This document shows positions 22,520 through 29,550 of a DNA stretch of 32,342 nt, piece after piece. Under the pieces are notes generated by a model. The model saw nothing but the letters and a program-made list of their open reading frames with translations, was not told the origin of the DNA and ran no database searches. Origin of the DNA: a virus. Made by a program: the position numbers and the translations under genes. The stretch is taken from the IMG/VR virus record IMGVR_UViG_3300030329_003238, positions 1 to 32,342 of that record. One strand, given 5' to 3'. The first letter of the stretch is position 1, and each line of letters begins with the position of its first letter.

Positions 22520-22925
22520 TCTTTTTACTTTCGTGCTTTTTTATTTGATTTAATTCATTTTCTATAATTGTCCAACAATCAAGTCGGAACGCAGAAATAT
22601 CATCTAAAACCCCTGGAGAAATATTCCAGTTCTGAACCCAATGGTATTCGTTCATAATATCTATCATCCAATCTTTATTAAAAAAAGAAGGAGAGGCGAA
22701 CAATGGAACAAGATCGTACAATAATTGGCCCATAGTTCTTGTTTTTGAAGTATTAGCAAGTTCAGCAATAGCTTCAACTTCTTCCCAAATATTCGCCTCA
22801 TTTTTAAATTCCTTATACTTTAGCGAAACAGGGGACTGAGCATTATATGGTAATTCCTCAAACCTTTCAATTGGGTCAAGGTTATAATAAGTTGCCCAGA
22901 CAAAGAAACTCAATCCCCATCTGCG
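22506..22925 (-). CDS. tail assembly chaperone, frameshift extension (gpT-like)
   Basis: The frame has no ATG near its beginning; the first start-like codon is TTG at 22913, with no proper SD. It is open back to the slippery heptamer at 22931-22925. Residues begin RWGLSFFVWATYYNLDPIERF and end KKHESKKNGQS, overlapping the tape measure by 14 nt. It most likely exists only as the C-terminal 139 residues of a 223-residue fusion with the upstream 88-aa protein, like lambda gpGT. That fusion would bind the tape measure and the major tail protein during assembly. Confidence 0.7.
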   Translation of the reverse strand, partial: RRWGLSFFVWATYYNLDPIERFEELPYNAQSPVSLKYKEFKNEANIWEEVEAIAELANTSKTRTMGQLLYDLVPLFASPSFFNKDWMIDIMNEYHWVQNWNISPGVLDDISAFRLDCWTIIENELNQIKKHESKKNGQS

Positions 22926-23176
22926 TTTTTTTCTAACCCCATATATTGAGTAAAAACTTCTTGCAAAATTTGATCTATTTCTGTCATGGAAAGACCTTTA
23001 AAATCATCTTCACCCAAGCCAGAAATTTCTGCAACTTTTTCTAAAACATCATAATAATTATCAGGGTTAACTTTGCCATCCCAAAACGCTTTTGCGTTTA
23101 ATCGGTGCAAATCCCTGCGTTCTTTATAAGTGATGTCTTTTACTTGGTATTCTTTGCCAAGTGCTTTTACTTTCAT
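22910..23176 (-). CDS. tail assembly chaperone (gpG-like)
   Basis: 88 residues, between the major tail protein and the tape measure. The sequence VKALGKEYQVKDITYKERRDLHRLNAKAFWDG has the common tail-chaperone pattern of a short strand-rich start and helices. The message near its end reads G-AAAAAAA-C, giving an A-AAA-AAC slip site in the right frame (22931-22925), five codons before its stop TGA (22912-22910). Ribosomes that slip by -1 continue into the 22506 frame. ATG 23176 has SD GGAGAAAAGAG. Confidence 0.8.
   Translation of the reverse strand: MKVKALGKEYQVKDITYKERRDLHRLNAKAFWDGKVNPDNYYDVLEKVAEISGLGEDDFKGLSMTEIDQILQEVFTQYMGLEKNADGD
22925..22931 (-). promoter_or_regulatory. programmed -1 ribosomal frameshift site (A AAA AAC)
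   Basis: Zero-frame codons are GAA AAA AAC GCA. The heptamer A-AAA-AAC lets both P- and A-site tRNAs re-pair one base back, after which CGC AGA TGG GGA TTG AGT is read into the downstream frame without a stop. Location, direction and codon phase all match tail-chaperone frameshifting in other siphoviruses. No downstream pseudoknot was worked out. Confidence 0.75.
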
Positions 23177-23196
23177 CTCTCTTTTCTCCTTTTTGT

Positions 23197-24237
23197 TTAG
23201 TCAATATCTACACGAAATAGATTTTCAGCTGCGATTGCAGTTCCTTCGTAAGGAAGTTCAAGCATCATACCTTCTTCAGCCCCTTCAATAGAAAGGTTAT
23301 GTCCAGTAAAGACTGCTTGCAATACTTCAAACGCAAAATTGCCACTACCAACTGTTGCATTATCTGAAAGAATGATTGGCGATTCACCTGCCGCACTTCC
23401 AGCTGCTGGGTTGGTTAACATCTCTGCTAAAAATCCATCTGAGTTTGTATCATAAAGAACTGTAATTGATCCTGAGCAAGTTATTTCACCTGATCTTGAA
23501 TACATTTCTGGCTCACCATCAGAACCTTGATAACCAACTCTTTGCATAGGATACCCAATATCCATGTTAAAAGCTTTAACAACTACTTCTGCAGCGTTGA
23601 CTGTTTTTGTTGTACAATCGTGGATTGTTTTTACAAAAGGCGTTTGCGTTCCAGAGTTAGTTACGCTTGATGCAGCAGTTGATACTAAATAGCCAGTAAC
23701 AAATGTGCCACTTGCAATTAGCCTTCCGCCATTATTAGTTGCATCCATTGAGAGGCTTAAATTTGTTAAAGCCGCACTATGCATAACCCTGTATTGTGTT
23801 GCCGCAGCGTTTGCATCTAAGTTCTTTAAAATAACAGTTGCCAGTTGACCAGTTGACGCACCATGGTTGTAAATAGGTGGCTCATGATTTCCTGCGACCG
23901 CATAAGGGCTTGATGTATCTTCTGAAATTAATTGCAGAAGTATTTGCAACCCTTCTTTATGAGAAACTACCCATTCAAAGTTAAAAGATTTGGTTGAACC
24001 TTTTTCACTTACCCAATGGTCAGTTCCCTTTTTGACTTGTTGTCCTGTTCTTAGTGTTCTATCAGTAACCAAACCACCTGTGAAATCAATATCAGAAACT
24101 GATGCCATATCAAGTTCAACGAACTCACTATTTGTGGAACCAGCTGTTCCCATATTCACAGCAGAGGATGCAGCCGTCTGACGACCTAACAAGACTTGGT
24201 ATTTGCTACCAGAATAAAGTTGACCTGCTATTGCCAT
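23197..24237 (-). CDS. major tail (tube) protein
   Basis: 346 residues, beta-rich and low in charge. The N-terminus (QLYSGSKYQVLLGRQTAASS) and the middle (NFEWVVSHKEGLQILLQLI) fit tube proteins of siphoviruses, where a two-sheet core is repeated along the tail. It stands right in front of the chaperone genes and the tape measure. Coupled to the previous gene by TAATG. Residues near 270-345 look like a second domain, which may decorate the tail surface. Assignment from position and composition. Confidence 0.8.
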   Translation of the reverse strand: MAIAGQLYSGSKYQVLLGRQTAASSAVNMGTAGSTNSEFVELDMASVSDIDFTGGLVTDRTLRTGQQVKKGTDHWVSEKGSTKSFNFEWVVSHKEGLQILLQLISEDTSSPYAVAGNHEPPIYNHGASTGQLATVILKNLDANAAATQYRVMHSAALTNLSLSMDATNNGGRLIASGTFVTGYLVSTAASSVTNSGTQTPFVKTIHDCTTKTVNAAEVVVKAFNMDIGYPMQRVGYQGSDGEPEMYSRSGEITCSGSITVLYDTNSDGFLAEMLTNPAAGSAAGESPIILSDNATVGSGNFAFEVLQAVFTGHNLSIEGAEEGMMLELPYEGTAIAAENLFRVDID

Positions 24238-24422
24238 TATTTATCCCCTTTCTTTTCTTGTTTATTTTCTGTAACCAGATAGCCTTTATCAACCAATTCA
24301 CTTGGTGCTTCAAAATCTACTGATTGACCTTTTTTTATTTTTTCCCAATTCTCTTTACCGATACGATGGTAATCTTGTGCCTTCGTAATTCTATTGAAAA
24401 GTGGGCCTGCTTTTACTTTCAT
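24237..24422 (-). CDS. 61-aa small protein in connector block
   Basis: Starts at ATG 24422 coupled to the previous stop (TAATG). The sequence RIGKENWEKIKKGQSVDFEAPSELVDKGYLV looks like the short KOW-like/uncharacterised proteins often found in front of the major tail gene. Lys-rich end. Function unknown. Confidence 0.6.
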   Translation of the reverse strand: MKVKAGPLFNRITKAQDYHRIGKENWEKIKKGQSVDFEAPSELVDKGYLVTENKQEKKGDK

Positions 24423-24946
24423 TATGTTAGCTCCATTACATTACATATAAAATCTGCTTCAAAAATTTGTAAATCTCTTTTATTCTCTCTATCCGACCTT
24501 GAAGGATCATAATCAATACTATCTATTCTCCCATTATGCCATCTGTATGTTACTATTGAACTAAATACATCTGCTAAAACATTAAAATTGAAATCTATTT
24601 CAGAAAAACTGTTAATTGAATCTTCATATTTTGTATTATTATTAAGCAGTCTGATTAATCTTTCGCCACGATCTGCCATAAAATCAAAAACATTAGTTCT
24701 ATAATTGTCCAACCTTGGTTTTCTTAAATAATAACGAATGAACACTTGATATTCCCTTAAAGAACCGCCTGAATAAGCTTGTAACATAGAACTATCCCCA
24801 GGAATTAAACTAAAAAACTGGGCAGATCTTGATTTAAACCTCTCAGGATCTTCGTAATAAATAGGCGTTCCTACAAACTCTGATGAAATAATATCAGTCA
24901 GAGCATCCAGCATTCTTCTATGGTTCGGCTTAAAAGTTATCGCCAT
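24422..24946 (-). CDS. tail terminator / completion protein candidate
   Basis: 174 residues, coupled to the connector gene by TAATG. Pattern of a helix-rich start (FKPNHRRMLDALTDIISSEF), strands YQVFIRYYLRKP and late strands FNVLADVFSSIVTYRWHNG with C-terminal FEADFICNVM. The terminal FEADFICNV resembles the last strand of tail terminator proteins (lambda gpU-like). Lies in front of the major tail protein, which fits. Inference from position and pattern only. Confidence 0.55.
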   Translation of the reverse strand: MAITFKPNHRRMLDALTDIISSEFVGTPIYYEDPERFKSRSAQFFSLIPGDSSMLQAYSGGSLREYQVFIRYYLRKPRLDNYRTNVFDFMADRGERLIRLLNNNTKYEDSINSFSEIDFNFNVLADVFSSIVTYRWHNGRIDSIDYDPSRSDRENKRDLQIFEADFICNVMELT

Positions 24947-25917
24947 TAATATCTCCGAGCCTTTGAAGTTCTAATTGGGTTTTGCGTTTCTGGGATACCA
25001 GCTACAGCGTCAATAAACCAATAGTCATTGGTTGTATAAACTCCTTGACTTCCTTTAAACCTCAATCCCATTCCTAAAGTATCATAATTGCCTGTAAGCG
25101 TTTCACCTTCTACGATTGCAGTTGTTTGAACTCCTGTATCGTCAGATGCCATAACTTTATATTTAATTGAAGATGCTGTTCCGTAAGTTAAAGTTCCCCC
25201 AGTTGTTATCTGGATTCTTAGCATATCAGTTCTTGAAGGAGACCCAGAAACATCCACAATAGATCCTGTGGTGGAGGAATTTACGCTAACTGGTATAATA
25301 AGCCCTTGGCTGCGATCTGCAGAGAACTCGTGATGTAGTTTTATAAAACCATCTCTAACAAGCTGTAATATTCCAGGCGGATCTCCTTCATTATTATATT
25401 TTTCTTCAATTTCATTTGCCATATCTACGTCAAAAGGCCTCACCATTAAAGCAACTGCGATTGCCGCTGCACTTAAAATTAGAACTTCATCATAATTTCT
25501 TGTGCTTTCTCCTTGATACCCAACTCCTTTTCTTTTATAAATTGGCTTTGCTACAATAGATCTAACCAGTTCAGACGCCCTGTTTCTCGCTTCGGTTACA
25601 GTATCAGTAAAATCTTTTCCAGCTTCAACAGTATGATTTGTAGAAGGGTTTGCAGAACTATAAAGATAAACTACATCAGCAGAACTGTCATAATAATATT
25701 CCCCATCAGAATCAACTGACGCTAAATCAGAAACTGATGTCAATTCATTTCCATCTCGGTATAAAACATCAACCCTGCCTGAACTTGCCGATTTATAAAC
25801 ATTTCCAGAATGTATCGCCCAAGTAGTTAATACTGTATTTCTATTATATTCGCCAAGCGATGGCAACATTGCTTGCATATCTTCTTGCGTGCAAATTGCT
25901 TCTAAATATGTACTCAT
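24946..25917 (-). CDS. head-tail connector candidate with C-terminal beta domain
   Basis: 323 residues, longer than usual adaptors (100-200). An N-terminal part contains SDGEYYYDSSADVVYLYSSA, similar to short Y-rich motifs of carbohydrate- or capsid-binding beta domains. The middle (FTDTVTEARNRASELVRSIVAKP, then EVLILSAAAIAVALMVRPFD) is helical as in gp6-like adaptors, and a C-terminal beta-rich part (FRVDISGS-type strands, RTDMLRIQITTGG) follows. It may be an adaptor fused to extra domains. Function inferred from position between connector and tail genes. Confidence 0.5.
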   Translation of the reverse strand: MSTYLEAICTQEDMQAMLPSLGEYNRNTVLTTWAIHSGNVYKSASSGRVDVLYRDGNELTSVSDLASVDSDGEYYYDSSADVVYLYSSANPSTNHTVEAGKDFTDTVTEARNRASELVRSIVAKPIYKRKGVGYQGESTRNYDEVLILSAAAIAVALMVRPFDVDMANEIEEKYNNEGDPPGILQLVRDGFIKLHHEFSADRSQGLIIPVSVNSSTTGSIVDVSGSPSRTDMLRIQITTGGTLTYGTASSIKYKVMASDDTGVQTTAIVEGETLTGNYDTLGMGLRFKGSQGVYTTNDYWFIDAVAGIPETQNPIRTSKARRY

Positions 25918-26153
25918 GCCTCTGCCTCACAATTATCTATATTCATAACTTTTCTTTCTACCATTTCTAATTCAGGAATATGTCTGCCTCTTTCTACAAT
26001 TTCAGTAAGTATATTAACAACTTTGCTTGAAGGATCTAAAAGGTCTAAAACCTTTACTTGTTTTGACAATTCTCTAATCCTGTTTAAATTATCTGCGTAA
26101 TTGTCAGATTCAGTCATTTCTTGAATTTCATTTAAATCTAAAAATTTAACCAT
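25914..26153 (-). CDS. 79-aa unknown protein
   Basis: ATG 26153 overlaps the metallophosphoesterase by 8 nt. Helical and acidic: VKFLDLNEIQEMTESDNYAD, then NRIRELSKQVKVLDLL. It ends by ATGA overlap with the connector candidate. No family recognised. Confidence 0.55.
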   Translation of the reverse strand: MVKFLDLNEIQEMTESDNYADNLNRIRELSKQVKVLDLLDPSSKVVNILTEIVERGRHIPELEMVERKVMNIDNCEAEA

Positions 26154-26901
26154 GTATTTCCTCTCCTCTAAAAGCAGTTTTGCCTTTTACTATGTCAATC
26201 ACTTCAACTCTAAAATTCCCATCTTTGAACCAAGTGATATGCCCAACTGCATGTTGCCAATTATGGATTCTCCCTTTTAACCATTCATTCTTTTCTGCTC
26301 TCATGTCTTTAAGATTTCCCAGGCTCCAAGCTTTTACAGTCCCATCCAATCTCCCAATAGCATAAGAAGTTACATCGTGAGTATGCCCATAAACTAAATT
26401 CCCGTATATTTCAGCGTGTTTTTTAGCATGATTTAGAGTTGCGTAAGCTCCATGAATAAAAGATAGTTTCCCAATCCTCAGAGGCTTATTCATTGAGTGG
26501 AACTTGTACCCTCTTTTATCCCAATGGCAAGCGTTCTTAAATTTATACCCTTTTAAATAAGGGTATTTGGTAACAAAATTATTCAGCCAATAATCATGAT
26601 TGCCTTCGCAAATATGCCTTTCTTGAACACCAACTTTATCTAATACTGTATCAAATTGGTCAATCCCATCATTTACTGCTTCAATTTCTTCATCTATAAT
26701 TGGCAACTGATATTCCAGGGGTGGCTGCTTTTTATCTCGCCACCTCCAGGCACTTACTGATTCCCATTCCCCAACATCTCCAAGATTAATAAACAGATCT
26801 GGCTTTGCAATCTTAATTATTTCTAATGCACAATTAACTGCCGATTGGTCGTGCAAAGGAAAATGTTGGTCAGGGATTACAATGGCAGTTTTCAAGATCA
26901 T
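26146..26901 (-). CDS. calcineurin-like metallophosphoesterase
   Basis: 251 residues. All metal-binding motifs are visible: D-x-H (Asp11, His13), GD (Gly41, Asp42), GNHD (100-103), His150 and GHTH (172-175). It would hydrolyse phosphoesters using two metal ions; substrate unknown (nucleic acid, cyclic nucleotide or protein phosphate). It is embedded between the endolysin and the connector genes, ATGA-coupled to the endolysin. Similar phosphoesterases occur in many phage genomes, sometimes next to structural genes, without clear role. Possible roles include counter-defence against nucleotide signalling, but nothing in the sequence shows that. Confidence 0.88.
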   Translation of the reverse strand: MILKTAIVIPDQHFPLHDQSAVNCALEIIKIAKPDLFINLGDVGEWESVSAWRWRDKKQPPLEYQLPIIDEEIEAVNDGIDQFDTVLDKVGVQERHICEGNHDYWLNNFVTKYPYLKGYKFKNACHWDKRGYKFHSMNKPLRIGKLSFIHGAYATLNHAKKHAEIYGNLVYGHTHDVTSYAIGRLDGTVKAWSLGNLKDMRAEKNEWLKGRIHNWQHAVGHITWFKDGNFRVEVIDIVKGKTAFRGEEIHG

Positions 26902-27392
26902 AAAATATCTCGCATGCCCTTAACAGTTTCAATATATTTTTCTTTTGTACCAGCTCCACCTGCACTATTGTAATAGGTTTTCCAATAATCTGCTCTGCCT
27001 TCTAAACTATTTGGCATCCGTTTAGGCACTCGCCAATATTTCAAGCGACAATGGATAATAGCCGATGAAATACTTTTTTCTAAGATATCAGACCATAAAG
27101 GCTCAGAAAAGTTTTGCCAATGCTTTAAGTCTATCATGCTTGCATCTGCACATTTATGCATCAGCGTTTTTCTATGCTTTAAATAATGAGCAAGGTTGTC
27201 AACTGCCGTAGCTGGTTCCACTTGCCAAAAACTTCTCGCTGGGCCATCTCCAAGTTGTCTTAAATACTTGTAATTTGACTCCACAAGTCCTGTTTCCAGT
27301 ATAAGCTGAGTTGCTTCTTTAGAACAATATTTATCGCCTAATTCAAAGCATACTCTATGAATAAGCGATTTTATTTGGTCAATACTTATCAT
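26898..27392 (-). CDS. transglycosylase-like endolysin or virion muramidase
   Basis: 164 residues. The catalytic region LETGLVESNYKYLRQLGDG has a likely catalytic Glu38 in an E-S-N context, and ARSFWQVEPATA (52-63) matches the GL-x-Q-x-x-P substrate-cleft segment of lytic transglycosylases. The C-terminus (ADYWKTYYNSAGGAGT) fits marine phage homologues. It cleaves peptidoglycan glycan strands. No signal peptide, so a holin or other membrane gene from the upstream cluster would be needed for release. A role as virion-associated lysin is not excluded. ATG overlaps the 51-aa gene by one base. Confidence 0.78.
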   Translation of the reverse strand: MISIDQIKSLIHRVCFELGDKYCSKEATQLILETGLVESNYKYLRQLGDGPARSFWQVEPATAVDNLAHYLKHRKTLMHKCADASMIDLKHWQNFSEPLWSDILEKSISSAIIHCRLKYWRVPKRMPNSLEGRADYWKTYYNSAGGAGTKEKYIETVKGMRDIL

Positions 27393-27547
27393 TAAAAATT
27401 ATCTTCAATGAATGGCTTAACCACTTCTTCCCAAGCCGCATCGTCATCTTTGTTGGGAGAACTTTTAACCGCCCAGTCTCCAATTTTAATTAAAAGCCCT
27501 TTCATGCCATGTTTTTTAACAAGGCTTCTGACTAACTTTTTTAACAT
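27392..27547 (-). CDS. 51-aa basic/amphipathic protein
   Basis: Too short for standard ORF lists. ATG 27547 with SD AAGGAAG and TAATG coupling to the endolysin. Sequence: MLKKLVRSLVKKHGMKGLLIK, then an acidic end VKPFIEDNF. The first 25 residues form a strongly basic amphipathic helix, which could act on membranes, perhaps together with the endolysin. Confidence 0.65.
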   Translation of the reverse strand: MLKKLVRSLVKKHGMKGLLIKIGDWAVKSSPNKDDDAAWEEVVKPFIEDNF

Positions 27548-27548
27548 T

Positions 27549-27707
27549 TTAACTTCCTTTCCCTACCATTTTTTTAAGACTATTCCAAACAACATCTAAC
27601 AAGATATCATCAGCATCAGTCGGTGATAGTTTTACTAATTTCTCACAAACCATGAATCCTAATAAAAACCATTCCCAGTTTGCTACTATAAAATCAACTG
27701 CTTCCAT
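27549..27707 (-). CDS. 52-aa small membrane-associated protein
   Basis: ATG 27707 with SD GAGGAG. Starts MEAVDFIVANWEWFLLGFMV, a short hydrophobic segment, then VCEKLVKLSPTDADDILLDV and a basic end. It resembles small helper proteins seen beside phage lysis genes. Part of the cluster of tiny membrane genes. Confidence 0.6.
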   Translation of the reverse strand: MEAVDFIVANWEWFLLGFMVCEKLVKLSPTDADDILLDVVWNSLKKMVGKGS

Positions 27708-27708
27708 T

Positions 27709-27933
27709 TTAAAAACTCCTCATTATTAAGTTAATACAAATACTTGCAATAAACACAAAAGCAACCCCATAACTCCATAAGCTTGTAAGTTTGTTTTCGT
27801 GTTCAGCAACTTTTCCATTCAATTTTTCTAAATGCTTTTCAATTCGCCCTATCCTGTGATGCATTTCTTCCTGCCTGGTGTCAACTCTCACTAAAAGATC
27901 TCTAATGTCATTCCTATAATCTTCAACCTTCAT
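27709..27933 (-). CDS. coiled-coil protein with C-terminal membrane anchor
   Basis: 74 residues: an amphipathic coiled coil (DLLVRVDTRQEEMHHRIGRIEKHLEKLNGKV, shown partly) and one C-terminal membrane segment (SYGVAFVFIASICINLIM). This is the layout of haemolysin XhlA / holin-like proteins. It overlaps the preceding gene by ATGA. Probable lysis or membrane-anchoring role. Confidence 0.65.
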   Translation of the reverse strand: MKVEDYRNDIRDLLVRVDTRQEEMHHRIGRIEKHLEKLNGKVAEHENKLTSLWSYGVAFVFIASICINLIMRSF

Positions 27934-28235
27934 GTATTCTTACCATTTATGCGACCTTTTAAGTAAGCAAGATCATCTGTTACGTCATTCAATTCTTTTA
28001 CAATATCCTCCCTATGGCGTTGACTTGTTTCATCGGAACGATTCCATCTATCAACAAGCTTTAAAACAATACTCTCAACATTACCCATCTTTGTTTCAGA
28101 CTTAGCAATGGCTTGGCGAATTTCATCTAAATCTTCATTTTGAGCCTTTTGGCTTTTAATTAAATTCATAATCATCATAACAAATAAAAATACAATAACA
28201 CCTATGGCACCATATTCAGCATAAGTTTCAATCAT
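27930..28235 (-). CDS. N-anchored coiled-coil membrane protein
   Basis: 101 residues: one membrane segment at residues 8-26 (YGAIGVIVFLFVMMIMNLI) and a long coiled coil to the C-terminus (ETKMGNVESIVLKLVDRW, then VKELNDVTDDLAYLKGRI). It resembles i-spanin or holin-accessory proteins by layout, but no motif is diagnostic. It mirrors the 74-aa neighbour, whose anchor is C-terminal. Confidence 0.6.
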   Translation of the reverse strand: MIETYAEYGAIGVIVFLFVMMIMNLIKSQKAQNEDLDEIRQAIAKSETKMGNVESIVLKLVDRWNRSDETSQRHREDIVKELNDVTDDLAYLKGRINGKNT

Positions 28236-28251
28236 TTATTACCTTCTTTTT

Positions 28252-28281
28252 AAAGTGGCCCAGAATTAACCAGGCCACTTT
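28252..28281 (-). terminator. 9-bp hairpin between DUF-like and membrane genes
   Basis: AAAGTGGCC (28252-28260) pairs perfectly with GGCCACTTT (28273-28281) around a 12-nt loop. On the plus strand a T-rich stretch follows; on the sense strand the tail is A-rich, so it may be an intrinsic terminator read either way or an mRNA barrier that separates two expression units. Confidence 0.55.
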
Positions 28282-28295
28282 GTTTTGACTTATTT

Positions 28296-28547
28296 TCACT
28301 CTTTAATTAGATCTTCGCTGTCGTTTTCTGAGCCATCTTTTTCAAGATCCGCTTTCAATGCATTCACAAAGGCAGTTCTGCCGTATTGTAATTGCTGAAG
28401 GTTAAAAGTTGCTCCATCAATTTTACGATTTAAATCGTTAATATGAGCAACCATCACCTTTTGATCATCTCCTAAATCCTCAATCTGATATTCTTTATCA
28501 TCAAGGATTAGAACTGGCTTGTTTTCTTTTTCTTTTTGTTTTGCCAT
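28296..28547 (-). CDS. DUF6447-like small phage protein
   Basis: 83 residues. The strand-rich start VLILDDKEYQIEDLGDDQK followed by a helix HINDLNRKIDGATFNLQQLQYG matches small marine phage proteins that I recall as DUF6447. They are often found between fibre and lysis genes. No function known. SD GGAGTAAATA before ATG 28547. Confidence 0.65.
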   Translation of the reverse strand: MAKQKEKENKPVLILDDKEYQIEDLGDDQKVMVAHINDLNRKIDGATFNLQQLQYGRTAFVNALKADLEKDGSENDSEDLIKE

Positions 28548-28557
28548 TATTTACTCC

Positions 28558-28821
28558 TTATGGTTTTTTTAGCCCTAATCTTTGCATCAGGGTTTTATTG
28601 GTTTCTTCCAAATCTTTTATATGCTGCGTTTCCATCCCCTCTACGCTTGCATTTAAAACAGTAATTTTTTCTTCCAGATCTTTTATTCTTCTTTCTTGCT
28701 CTGCAAATTTCATCTGAGCTTGATACCAACTTCCAGTAACAATAGCAACCGCTGCCATTGCTTTAAGTAGGAATGCAACGCTAATATGAATTTGTGCATC
28801 TTCGCTAATCCCTTTTGCCAT
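28558..28821 (-). CDS. holin-like membrane/coiled-coil protein, copy B
   Basis: 87 residues: SEDAQIHISVAFLLKAMAAVAIVTG gives one membrane segment (about 13-32), followed by a coiled coil (QERRIKDLEEKITVLNASVEG). The opening resembles cyanophage and pelagiphage proteins starting SED-T-K-I-S-x-S-L. It overlaps and is similar in layout to the gene at 28805-29083, so the pair probably arose by duplication. Confidence 0.65.
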   Translation of the reverse strand: MAKGISEDAQIHISVAFLLKAMAAVAIVTGSWYQAQMKFAEQERRIKDLEEKITVLNASVEGMETQHIKDLEETNKTLMQRLGLKKP

Positions 28822-29083
28822 CTCTTAGCCTTATTATTTCATCCTCAATCCTTTGAAGCTTTTCATCTTGACGGACATCACTTGGGATAGGCAAATTTTG
28901 CATAGCTTTCATTTCTTTTATAGATTGTTCATTCATATTTGCTTGATGCTCTAAAAAACTTATTCTCGTATTTAACTGGCCATATCCCCAGACCATAGCA
29001 GAAATAAAACCAACAGCTTGTATTAACATAGGCAATGAGATATTCAAACTTGACTGCTCTCCTATCGGTTTATTTGTAGCCAT
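28805..29083 (-). CDS. holin-like membrane/coiled-coil protein, copy A
   Basis: 92 residues: EQSSLNISLPMLIQAVGFISAM (membrane segment about 17-36), then a coiled coil (NTRISFLEHQANMNEQSIKEM) and an acidic/basic tail. Compared with the next gene, the ISLPMLIQA / ISVAFLLKA segment and the following helix line up. Paralogue or co-working partner is inferred. Confidence 0.65.
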   Translation of the reverse strand: MATNKPIGEQSSLNISLPMLIQAVGFISAMVWGYGQLNTRISFLEHQANMNEQSIKEMKAMQNLPIPSDVRQDEKLQRIEDEIIRLRDGKRD

Positions 29084-29333
29084 GGGTATCCAATTGAGAA
29101 TTTATGTAAAATCTTTCAAAATCTATGCTTGTACTATCCATTTGGTATTTTATATCCATAATCAGACTGTCAACGATAAACATTTCTCTTGCCAATTCTT
29201 CTCTTGTTTTGCCAAAGTAATATTCATCAGCACAAGCGACAACCACCAATGATATCATAAAGCCTATGAAAAAAGTTGTTAAAACAAACTTCATTACTGA
29301 TCCAATTTCTTTCCAATCAGGAATTACTCTCAT
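29070..29333 (-). CDS. membrane or lipoprotein-like small protein
   Basis: 87 residues from ATG 29333; an inner ATG at 29294 would start MKFVLTTFFIGFMISLVVVAC, a signal-peptide-like segment with V-V-A-C fitting a lipobox. The rest (EYYFGKTREELAREMF) is charged. If lipidated it could be an outer-membrane spanin partner; otherwise a single-pass protein. No family recognised. Confidence 0.55.
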   Translation of the reverse strand: MRVIPDWKEIGSVMKFVLTTFFIGFMISLVVVACADEYYFGKTREELAREMFIVDSLIMDIKYQMDSTSIDFERFYINSQLDTHGYK

Positions 29334-29550
29334 TATTATTTCTCTGGTTATTAAACGTATCTTGCTGAGGAAGATCCTCTATTGGATACGGATCATTAAT
29401 TTCAAGATCTACAGAATCACTTGGAGCATAATAAACTGGGATTCCCAATTTCTGTTCTATCTTCTTCACAGTAGGCTCAAGAGTGCCTCTTGCATCTGCA
29501 ATCAAAATAAGAAGGCTTACAGCAACATGAACTTTGAACCAAATCGTCAT
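29317..29550 (-). CDS. 77-aa small protein with hydrophobic N-terminus
   Basis: ATG 29550 overlaps the fibre stop (ATGA). Residues 3-22 (IWFKVHVAVSLLILIADA) form a short membrane or signal segment, followed by a Pro- and Asn-rich acidic tail (YYAPSDSVDLEINDPYPIED). No family recognised. First of the small membrane gene cluster. Confidence 0.55.
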   Translation of the reverse strand: MTIWFKVHVAVSLLILIADARGTLEPTVKKIEQKLGIPVYYAPSDSVDLEINDPYPIEDLPQQDTFNNQRNNNESNS

